From Tuctoria greenei (Eukaryota; Streptophyta; Magnoliopsida; Poales; Poaceae), in the NCBI GenBank assembly GCA_036927565.1, contig JAYESD010000006.1, forward strand, positions 99,793,353 through 99,857,352: a stretch of 64,000 bases of DNA, read 5' to 3'. Position numbers and translations under genes: made by a program. Shown here piece by piece: positions 56,084 through 64,000 of the stretch. The notes beneath the pieces are model-generated. The model saw nothing but the letters and a program-made list of their open reading frames with translations, was not told where the DNA came from and made no database searches. The stretch's first letter is position 1; every line of letters begins with the position of its first letter.

Positions 56084-58255
56084 CAACCCCACCCCTTGGC
56101 TTGACATCTATTTGCCACTTTTCCACCCCACCCAAACCCTAGTTCGTGGAGAGCCACCACCAAGGAGGGAGGAGAAGATCCCAAGCAAGGAGAAGAGGAG
56201 GAAACGAAAGAGGATCAAGATCTCCATCAAGCTTTCGTTCTTCATCACCAATTCATCTCCAAGTTCATCACCATCCCTAGATCATCAAGATCCAAGTGTT
56301 ACCTACAAGTTTCATGATTCATTGGAGTCCTAAACACCTGGTATACCTTCTATTCTCTTTTCCTTACGTGAATTCATTCCCTAATCTCCAAATTGACGTC
56401 GATCTAGAAAACCCTAGTTTGCTAGTTCTGCGAAGTGCGGACTTGTCCGATCCCTAGCGGACTAGTCTGATCTTCCTGGTTAAAATGTGTTGAATTAATT
56501 CTAAAATTTAATCTAATCAACTCCAAACCTGTATAAACTTGTTAAAAACTATTAGAACTAGTTAGTGATCATTAAAAGCAATCTATTAACAAGTTCTACC
56601 TTGCATTTGCATTAATCATGCATGTAATGTCATATTGAGTAATATTTGTGCGCTCTTCAATTGTGTTTCTTGTATTGTATGTTTATTTTGCGGATTAGAC
56701 GGATTTGCGCTAGAGAGTGCCGCGGAGGATCTACATCACCAATAGGTTGAAGGCTTTGACCCTAATCAACCGCAAGAGAAGGAAAATGTCCTTGAAGCAT
56801 ATTGATCCTGTTTTTAAAATAAATGTCTTGTTTGCAAAACTGCATGCTTGTGTCAAATTGATGGGAATCCTATGGTAGGAAGTTTACTAGCGTTGTTTGA
56901 CCACCCTTGTCACCTGGAATATATGGTAGAGAGTCGGGAAGGGCTTTTTACCTTTTTGCTTCGCTTAATTAATTGGGATGGGAAAACAACACTACACATT
57001 TAATTATGCATTAATGATATTTTGGTTAATGTGAACTGGTCAATATGATATGGTAATGGGTGATCTAAGCAAGCCCGGTATGTGGATGGTTTGGATGTCA
57101 TGGTGGTTTGCTTGCTTTAGATCTAAGGACTGGTTCATGCGAGAATAAGCCAGGACTACAGTGCCACCACGAGGCCAAGTATGGGTACGGCATAGCTGAT
57201 TAATTAGGGCATTGCCAGTGCTATTTCTCAGGGAAGGGGTAGTCATATTGGGTTTGTTGATGATTGGTGGGACTACCCTAGGATCCGAATGGCTCAAGAG
57301 AGGGCCCTTGGTTGAAGATGTGCTCTGTGGGAGACATCGCCACCGGTGAAACCTCGGTGGGGTCTAAATAGGCTAGTAATCCCTTTGTAAAGGTTATTTT
57401 GTGATCTCTTGGCTATACACCAAAGGAAGTGTAATTGGAATAAGGGAGGTTCTTTAGTCGCCAATGGGTGATGAAATCACAAACAAGTGGGTAAAGTGGT
57501 ACAACCTCTGCAGAGAGAGTCTAATAAAACTATCATGATAGTCGTGATCCCGGTTATGAGCACCTAGACAACTTCCATGATTAGAGGGAACTCGGTATTG
57601 GGATGGTATTTGGGATGGTTATGGTTGGTATTATGGTTATAAATAAATTTCTAGTATTGAATATGGATATTGGTATATGATGATGGATATGGAATATGGA
57701 CTAGTGTTATGATTACTATATGGCTTATGATGGGTTTGATTCGTATACATATAATATATTGCTTTTCAATTTTTTTAATGTACTTTTCAGCACTTATCCA
57801 TTATTATATTCGTCATTTGAATCAGCCACATGTCATACTTTCCACACTTGCTGAGTACGAAATGTACTCACTCTTGCAATCCCCCCCCTATAGTTGCAGG
57901 TCAGGATTGGGAGTTTAATGGCAATAATGCGGAGTTCTAGGCCGTGTCTACTGTCAGCTTTTCCTGCGGTGTTGCATGGAGCTGCGCATATATACCCTAT
58001 TGCTTATGCTGCCTAGCTATTTAGTTTGCCTATTTAGTTTATTTCCGCTGCATTAGTTGAACTTGTCATTAATTTTCGTTCGCGCCTGTATTCGAGGATG
58101 ATATGGTTTGTGTAATAAAATTTGGTTAATTAATCTTGTTCTGTGGTAATTTTTTGTATACTCTTTTGTGAATGCACACTTGTATGTGTGTTGAACATCC
58201 TGGGCACACATATGCGTTCACTTGGTTCATTTTTGGAACCGGGTGTCACAACACT

Positions 58256-58950
58256 GAAGTCAAGAAAAACAGTAAAATTCATTTCCTATATATAACTCCA
58301 TTGCGGCTTACTACTACCGAAAAAAATTTTTAGGTCGAACGCAATTCTACATACAATCAAGTGCACTGACTTGTTTTCTCCAGGTCTGATCGTTTCAGGA
58401 CTCGCCTTACTTCGGCCTGCCGGGGTGTAGGTAGAGTGGCGTAGTTAGGGTGCATGACCAGGCTAAGTCGATAGCACACTCCGGACCTAGATTGGCTTGG
58501 CGGCATTCGGACGAGAAGACCATTAACAATGTTTAGACTCGGAAGAATTGACAATGCAACTTGAACTATATATGAATTGGTCGAGCTAAAGTTTCTTAAG
58601 AATTGCACAACTTTGTTATAGACAAGAAAGAGAAAAATAAAAAATATTGAGCCTGTACAAAATAAATGCACGTGGAGTCTGTTTTCACACAATGATGTCT
58701 TTCATTATAGGTCCGGGGTACAGGGGAAACAAGTACACTCTTAGGGTACGAAACCAGGCTAAGTGTGTTGTATTTCTCGTTTGACCCAAGGTAGCTAGCT
58801 ACACTTTTAGTTCTGAGACTGTGACAAGTGTTGCCTGAACATTGCGGACCTTCCAGGAAAGGTCCCGCTGTTCTCCCGAAGGAGCTACCGACTCTGTACA
58901 ATGACTCTATAACATACATCACATGTAACTACAGACTCACCTCCATGATA
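58256..58950 (-). repeat. Element C spacer after pol, with hairpin repeats
   Basis: Non-coding sequence between the pol stop (58951) and the A6 insertion. Two units like those of C0 lie at 58424-58495 (TTAGGGTGCATGACCAGGCT inside paired AGTGGC/GCACACT arms) and 58715-58785 (CTTAGGGTACGAAACCAGG, with ACACT...AGTGT-type arms). No protein frame is convincing. Confidence 0.65.
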
Positions 58951-60364
58951 TTAAGCGTAAAACTTACGGAGGTGCTCAATGTTCCAAGGATTAGGGAGTG
59001 GTGTCCCATCCTCGGTTGCCAAGCGAACGCATCCGGGACGGGATACTTTGATCACTCGGAAAGGTCCTTCCCAGCTAGGGGAGAGTTTGTTTAACCCTTA
59101 TCGAGTTTGTATTCTCCGTAGCACCAGATTGCATTCCTCAAGCTGTCGGCTGTGAACATGCCTTTTGTGATAGCGCCGAAGAGCTTGGCGGTATCGGGCA
59201 TTCCGAACAGCTACTCGGCACCTTCCCTCTTCGACGAGGTCAAGGTCTTCATGCCGGAGCTGGTCCTGCGTGGCATCGTCGAAGGTCCGGACTCGGAGTG
59301 ACCCCAAGGTGATTTCCGAAGGAAGGACTGCTTCAGCTCCGTACACCAGGAAGAAGGGTGTTTCTCCAGTTGACCGGTTTGGAGTTGTCCCGTTGGCCCA
59401 CAGAGTGGGCGGAAGCTCTTCGATCCAGCTGGCTCCTTGTTTTTTTCAGGCGCTCGTATGTGCACATCTTGAAACCTTTTAGGATTTCTGCATTTGCTCT
59501 CTCGGCTTGTCCATTGCTTGCCAGGTGAGCTACGAAAGCGTAGCTGATTTGAATACCGAGGTATTTGCAATATCCTTGGAATGCAGAGCTTGTGAATTGG
59601 GTCCCGTTATCAGTTATGATCTTGTTTGGGACTCCAAATCTGCATACGATGGACTGCAAGAAGTTGATAGCTGATTGCATGTATATTGTCACAACTAGAG
59701 TTGCTTCCGGCCACTTGGTGAACTTGTCGATGGCAATGTATAGGAACTTGTAACCCCCGACGGATCTTGGGAAAGGTCCCAAGATATCCATCCCCCACAC
59801 AATGAATGGCCATGTAGGAGGTATCATTTGTAGAGGTTGAGCTGTTGTGTGAATTTCCTTTGCATGGAAGTGGCATGCTTTGCATTTCTTCACTAGCTCG
59901 GTTGCATCCTGAAGTATTGTAGGCCAGTAAAAACCAAGTCGGAAAGCTTTACCGACCAGCGTGCGGGAAGACGTGTGGTTCCCACACTCACCTCCATGGA
60001 TTTCTGCGAGGAGCTTGTAGCCTTCTCCCATTGTAATGCACCGCATTAGGACGCCATTGGCACCACGCCGGTAGAGATCCCCTTCTACCAGTGTGTATCT
60101 TTTATCCAATCTGACTATCCGGTCAGCGGATACATTATCTTCAGAAAGGAAATTGTCTTTCAAGTAGCTCTGGATCACTGAGATCCATGCATCGGAGCTA
60201 ACTTGAGGATTTGAGTCTTGCGTGCTGGGTTGCTCGAAGCTTCCTGCAGCACCTACGACCCTTGATGGATGCCATGGTAATAGGCCCATCGGGACCGCCA
60301 GCTTCGAGGTGCTGGTCTTGCCCCCTTCACTCAGTTTGGCAGGCTGAGCTGTTGGTCTTGACAA
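58951..60364 (-). pseudogene. Element C integrase
   Basis: Zinc finger: EIHGGECGNHTSSRTLVGKA and CKACHFHAK. Core: WGMDILGPFPRS with the first Asp, IITDNGTQFTS with the second, LASNGQAERANAEIL with the Glu. All three catalytic residues are kept. The frame shifts near 59440-59450 and resumes with MYGAEAVLPSEITLGSLRVR. Another break lies near 59098. The conserved end PWNIEHLRKFYA stops at TAA (58951-58953). It catalyses insertion of the element cDNA; the copy is disabled by the shifts. Confidence 0.87.
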
Positions 60365-60541
60365 TCTCCGGACGAAGGTTCCGTCGGGAGCTGGAGCTCC
60401 GGTTGAAGCTTTCGTCGAGTGTTCGTCCGCTTCAGCGTTGTTGAGACGCTGGACATGGCAAAGATCTAGGACGTCGAAGTCCTTCTGAAGCCTCTGGACT
60501 TCACGTAGGTATGCAGCTAGTTGAGAGTTGTTGCAGCAGCA

Positions 60542-60879
60542 TTAACCTTTGACTTGTTTTATAATGAGCTGCGAATCACCCTTTACCAACAGCTGCTTGA
60601 CACCATATGACAGTGCCACCTTGAGCGCATAGATTAGTGCTTCATACTCCGCCATGTTGTTGGTCGCCTTAAAGTCGAGGTGAACCATGTATTTGACCTT
60701 CTCCCCGGTCGTAGCGAGGAGAAGGACTCCAGCTCCGACCTCCTGCTTCTGCACGAAGCTGTTGAAGTATAGCGTCCAGTGAGGCTCGGCGAAGACCGGA
60801 GCCTTGGGTTCCGACTTCTGCTCACTGGGGCCACCAGGATTTGATGAGAGGGGGTCCATTCCGCCACGAAGTCTGCCAA
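60542..60879 (-). pseudogene. Element C second (archaeal-type) RNase H
   Basis: WTLYFNSFVQKQEVGAGVLL, TNNMAEYEALIYALKVALSY and LLVKGDSQLIIKQVKG follow the RVT_3-type RNase H pattern. The first catalytic Asp of the usual YFDGS is Asn here; the Glu and second Asp are present. A stop follows KQVKG. This extra RNase H between the normal one and integrase is diagnostic of the Tat lineage in plants. Confidence 0.82.
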
Positions 60880-60939
60880 TGCTTGACTCTTGATCGCTTG
60901 TCTTGGGACGAATTCAAGGTCAAACTCGGCGAATTTTGC

Positions 60940-61680
60940 TGCCCACTATGCAATGTTCCCAGTGGAGTTGGGGTTAGGCAAGATTGCACGCAGTGGATAA
61001 GAAGTTACCACTGAAATCTTGTGTGCTTGGAAGTAGTGTCGGAGCTTCCTAGAAGCTATAAGAAATGCGTAGAGTAGCTTATGCACCTCCAGATACCGAG
61101 TCTTGGCGTCATGGAGTACTTCGCTGATGAAGTACACTGGGCGTTGGACTGTCCGAACCCTTCCGAAGGGGCCCGAAGCTTCCTCCTTATCAAGCCAGAC
61201 CCTCCCGGAGGGGTCCAGACCTTTTTCGGGGACCTTTGGGCTCCTCCTGGAAGAACCCGGAGCTTCTTCTGAAGTAATCCGGACCTTCCCGGAGGGGTCC
61301 GAATCTTGTTGCTCAACAACAGCGACTTCTTCATTTGAAGGAGGTTGATCCTCTAGCATCTCGCCTTGAGGATCAGGGTCTGGGAGCTGGGACAAATGCT
61401 CGTCTTCAGGTAGCTCCGGACCCTCCCGAAGGGGTCTGGATTAATGAACTGGGGATGGTTCTGGTCTAACCGCAACCAGGACCATGCTAACAACTTCGTC
61501 AGTTGCCGAAATGTAAAGCAGAAGTGGCTCACAAGGATTCAGAGCTAGCAAGGTTGGTAGAGTGGTGAGGAGCTGCTTCAGCTCCTGGAATGCCTTTTCT
61601 ACTTCTTCGTACAATTGGAATGGACCGGACTTCCTCAATAACTTGAAGAAGGGTAGTGCCCGTTCCGCCAGTCTTGAGAT
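60940..61680 (-). pseudogene. Element C RNase H with a repeat-bearing insertion
   Basis: The start is FQLYEEVEKAFQELKQLLTT, then LLLYISATDEVVSMVLV. The normal continuation VQRPVYFISEVLHDAKTRYL and LRHYFQAHKISVVTSYPL comes only after about 105 extra residues rich in Pro, Ser, Glu and Gly (for example EEAPGSSRRSPKVPEKGLDP). The insert contains repeated DPSG-x-V units that correspond to DNA palindromes. A TAA lies at about 61441. The insertion is in frame, so it may have been tolerated. Confidence 0.75.
61151..61440. repeat. Four palindromic repeats inside RNase H
   Basis: About 26 bp units start near 61151, 61195, 61278 and 61414. The best has core GGACCTTCCCGGAGGGGTCC, a near-perfect palindrome. 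Spacings are unequal (44, 83 and 136 bp). Confidence 0.8.
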
Positions 61681-61689
61681 TAACCGGTT

Positions 61690-62500
61690 GAGGGCGGCTA
61701 GACATCCAGTCAGCTATTGGACGTCCTTGATGCGGGCTGGTGGTCGCATGTCTTTAATAGCTTTAATCTTCGCCGGATTTGCTTCTATTCCTCGGTGGTT
61801 CACCAAGAAGCCAAGAAGTTTTCTAGAGCTAACCCCGAAGACACACTTGTCTGGGTTCAGCTTTGTGTGTGTGACTCGCAACTTGTCGAAGACAGCTTGC
61901 AAGGTGTCAAGGAATGACTCCTTGTTCTTGATCTTGACGACGATGTCATCGACGTACACTTCCACTACATCTCTGATGAGCTCTCCAAAAGTTTTGTACA
62001 TAGCTCGTACAAACGTTGAAGTAGCATTTTTGAGACCAAATGGCATGGCAGTATAGCAATATAATCCACCTACTGTGATGAAGGAAGTATGCTCTTCATC
62101 TTCCCTATACATTCTGATTTGATGATACCCAGAATATGCGTCTAGGAAACACAGTAATTCGCACCCGGAGGTGGAATCCACTATCTGATCTATTCTAGGT
62201 AGTGGAAATGGATCCTTTGGACATGCCTTATTCAGTGTAGTGTAGTCGATACACATCCGAAGCTTCCCGCCAGCCTTGGGTACAATGACCGGGTTTGCCA
62301 GCTATTTTGGGTGGAATACTTCTCGGTTGAATCCAGCTTCAAGCAACTTCTTCACTTCTTGAAGTATGAAGTTTTGTCGCTCTACTGATTGCTTCTGAGG
62401 CTTCTGATGTACAGGCCGAGCATCGGGATAAATCTTCAGATTGTGCTCGGTCACTTCCCTAGGGATCCAAGGAATTTGTGACGATTGCTAGGCAAACACG
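61690..62500 (-). pseudogene. Element C reverse transcriptase
   Basis: The lead-in has PREVTEHNLKIYPDARPVHQ and NFILQEVKKLLEAGF. A TAG at 62302-62304 replaces the Trp of the next block. Then come MCIDYTTLNKACPKDPFPLP, DAYSGYHQIRM, TAMPFGLKNATSTFVRAMYK and the catalytic VYVDDIVVK. It continues to LGFLVNHRGIEANPAKIKAI, and a stop comes at about 61716. CPKDPFPLPRID and YSGYHQI are Tat-like. Confidence 0.9.
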
Positions 62501-62538
62501 TCAACATTAACCCATAGGAAAGTGATGAGCATGAGTTC

Positions 62539-63278
62539 CTATTGGTCATTCACACCTCCCGATATACGTGTTGTCCGAGCGGCGTCGGAACTGATTTGGA
62601 CGACTTTGACAAGAATGTCGGTGTCGCTGCTTGGTTGCACACGAGGTGCGGAGGTTGAGCCTCGATGACGAATGCTCGGAGGTTTCGGAGCTTGCTCCTT
62701 TATGGATTCTTCCTCCTGCGGTTTCGGAGCAAGCGCATGGAATTCTTCCAGAGTAGTCACTCCAGCGGTGTGATCTCTGCGGATCCGGAGAACACCTGCT
62801 AGTGTTGGCATCTTCAACACCAAGTAGCCATAATGAGCAGCAACCATGAATTTGTACAAGGCTGGCCTGCCCAAAATGGCGCTGAATGGCAAGTTGACCT
62901 GCGCCACATCGAAGACCAACTTCTCAATGCGTAATTCTCCCGGGTCCTGAAGGTTACTGGGAGAGTAATGGCACCGAGTGGGGTTATGACCCACGGACCT
63001 ACTCCGGAGAAAGGTCGAGAGGGGCGAAGATCTGAAGGTCGGAGTCGAAGCTTGACGAAAGCTTTGAAGATTATGAGGTTCAACCTCAAACCTCCATCCA
63101 CCATCACATGGTGGAGCTGGATGTTGTTGATGGTCAGAGATACCATCAATGGGAGTTGGCCAGCTCCAATCATGTTCCGAGGGCAGTCTAAAGCATCAAA
63201 AGTGATGGCAGTGTCCATCCACTTCCGGTGCGGCTCCGCCCTGGCGTTGGGAGCTACTGAGGCCATGTCCCACCGCAT
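62539..63278 (-). pseudogene. Element C protease region
   Basis: ITFDALDCPRNMIGAGQLPL, then MVDGGLRLNLIIFKAF, where DGG is kept but the usual Ser after it is Leu. AILGRPALYKFMVAAHYGYL and LKMPTLAGVLRIRRD follow in a second frame, with a shift near 62900-62990. The frame loses homology at about 63290, where LTR E inserted, so gag is not seen. Confidence 0.8.
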
Positions 63279-63297
63279 TGTCTTGAGGACACGACTG

Positions 63298-64000
63298 TGT
63301 AAGACCTATGTGTGCTGAATACATTGGCTTGTAGTGAATACACTTGGCTTTGATGATAAAAGTTTTAAATATCACCAAAACACCTTTTTATCAAGGTCCG
63401 ACTCTAGCTTTGAGCTACAGCAAGGTCCGATGGTAGGTCCGGATTGTTTTGGGTAGCTCCGGTTACGTTCGATGCTAGGTCCGACTAGCTTTGATCAGCT
63501 CCGGTGAAGTTTTGTCTTTAGCTCCGACATGATTTTGATAGCTCCGCCGTGTTTTTGCTACGCTCCGAGTTGATTTTTCTAGCTCCGCCTTTTGGGTTTA
63601 CTAGTTCCGACTAGTTCTGGTTAGCTCTGGCGCTAGGTCCTGCTAGTTTTGTAAGCTCCGGCGGGAGCTTGGTTGTACTAGTTTTGGTAAGCTCCGGCGC
63701 TAGGTTCTACTAGCTTTTGTTAGCTCCGGCTCAAGGTCCGGGTTGCTCTGGCATGGTCCAGAACTTGACCGTAGTTGTTCTGCTTTTCATTTGCAATGTT
63801 TTGTACTTGCTTTACATTGTTGGAAAGTTTGCTTAGTATTCTTTTACAAAGTTTTTGGTGCATTTTGGATGATATGGCTGATATCGTTTTAGTGTGGTTT
63901 TGCAACATACTTATGTGAGGTTCTCACGTAAGGTGTTGTGTTCGGAACAAACTTGAGTCAAGTCAAGGACTTGGGCTCGTATGGATTGGTTGTTTATTCA
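63298..64000. mobile_element. Start of LTR element E
   Basis: TGTAAGACCTATGTGTGC begins at the point where protease homology ends. From about 63395 to 63760 the sequence holds roughly twenty short motifs of the type AGCTCCGG, GGTCCGACTAG or GGTCCGG, at 15-30 bp spacing. This resembles the motif array of family-A LTRs in design but not in sequence. The element continues off the right edge; orientation, target duplication (GACTG expected) and internal region cannot be checked. Confidence 0.5.

Larger units (their letters stand above)
47972..58250 (+). mobile_element. Complete family A element A6
   Basis: 10,279 bp with two LTRs, primer site, gag-protease and pol. ACACT flanks it on both sides (47967-47971 and 58251-58255), a perfect target duplication. 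It is on the plus strand, inside minus-strand element C. It is the least interrupted family-A copy in the window: pol stays in one frame over more than 3 kb with point stops only. Confidence 0.96.
55439..58250 (+). mobile_element. 3' LTR of A6
   Basis: 2,812 bp, TGTAACACCC to GGGTGTCACA, preceded by AAGGGGGGTAGG. Palindrome array, TATA (56076) and second cluster (56435-56470) are present. Confidence 0.95.
42520..63297 (-). mobile_element. Tat-type Ty3/gypsy element C with antisense ORF
   Basis: One minus-strand element. In its own direction: protease, RT, RNase H, second RNase H, integrase (ends 58951), repeat spacer, antisense ORF (plus strand 43911-47376), polypurine tract, 3' LTR. A6 (47972-58250) is nested in the spacer, and LTR E interrupts the protease side at 63298. 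The second archaeal-type RNase H and the antisense ORF between pol and the 3' LTR are marks of the Tat lineage. The 5' LTR and gag are outside the window or destroyed. Confidence 0.85.

Overview
The window reads as heterochromatic, repeat-dense DNA from a large plant genome, most probably a grass. That assignment is an inference from four things: grass-type chromovirus, Tat and L1 protein families, several CACTA DNA transposons with GC-rich 5' regions, spliceosomal GT-AG introns, and no prokaryotic gene organisation. I see no intact host gene, tRNA, rRNA or CRISPR array. Almost every base can be assigned to a transposable element or its debris, and the elements are nested inside one another.

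Layout, left to right. (1) 1-5875: the 3' end of a CACTA element (CACTA3, ending 5875) holds a truncated long-LTR chromovirus (A1, 1687-5568). A1 is itself split by a minus-strand Tat-type element (C0, 1-1686). (2) 5876-15253: an LTR-like segment, then a Reina-like Ty3/gypsy pseudogene (B). B is cut by a solo LTR of family A (A2, 7763-10648, target duplication GTATG) and by a non-autonomous CACTA (CACTA4, 10946-13666, target duplication AAT). (3) 15254-20869: decayed CACTA-like sequence, a family-A fragment (A3) ending in a scrambled junction, and the 5' part of CACTA1. (4) 20870-38501: a complete family-A element (A5) with two LTRs, inserted in CACTA1, whose 3' end follows at 38507-38733. A5's integrase is split by a 7.2 kb L1-type LINE (27771-35001). 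(5) 39042-42519: CACTA2, carrying a foldback, the first coding block of a TNP2-type transposase, and captured fragments of an FKBP-type prolyl isomerase and a retroelement protease. (6) 42520-63297: one minus-strand Tat-type Ty3/gypsy element (C) inserted in CACTA2. In its own direction it has protease, RT, RNase H, a second (archaeal-type) RNase H, integrase, a hairpin-repeat spacer, an antisense intron-containing ORF with the gypsy-type 'putative transposase' domain, a polypurine tract and the 3' LTR. C is interrupted by a second complete family-A element (A6, 47972-58250, target duplication ACACT). A further LTR (E) breaks into its protease end at 63298.

How the parts relate. Family A (A1, A2, A3, A5, A6) has 2.6-2.9 kb LTRs, an initiator-tRNA-Met-type primer site, gag, protease, RT, RNase H, integrase and a C-terminal chromodomain, which fits the Tekay/Del chromovirus lineage. 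Three features recur across its copies and are not plain decay. The LTR start carries a dense array of the palindrome CGGACTAGTCCG and variants. The gag-protease frame stops at the same GGGGGTAG, with RT in the -1 frame, in all three copies that cover the site. The chromodomain frame has no stop before the 3' LTR. Element C and its relative C0 share hairpin-forming repeats, and each has tandem repeats in U3, with palindromic G-boxes in C. All coding regions carry stops or frameshifts, so the window is a record of nested insertion and decay rather than an active operon-like system.
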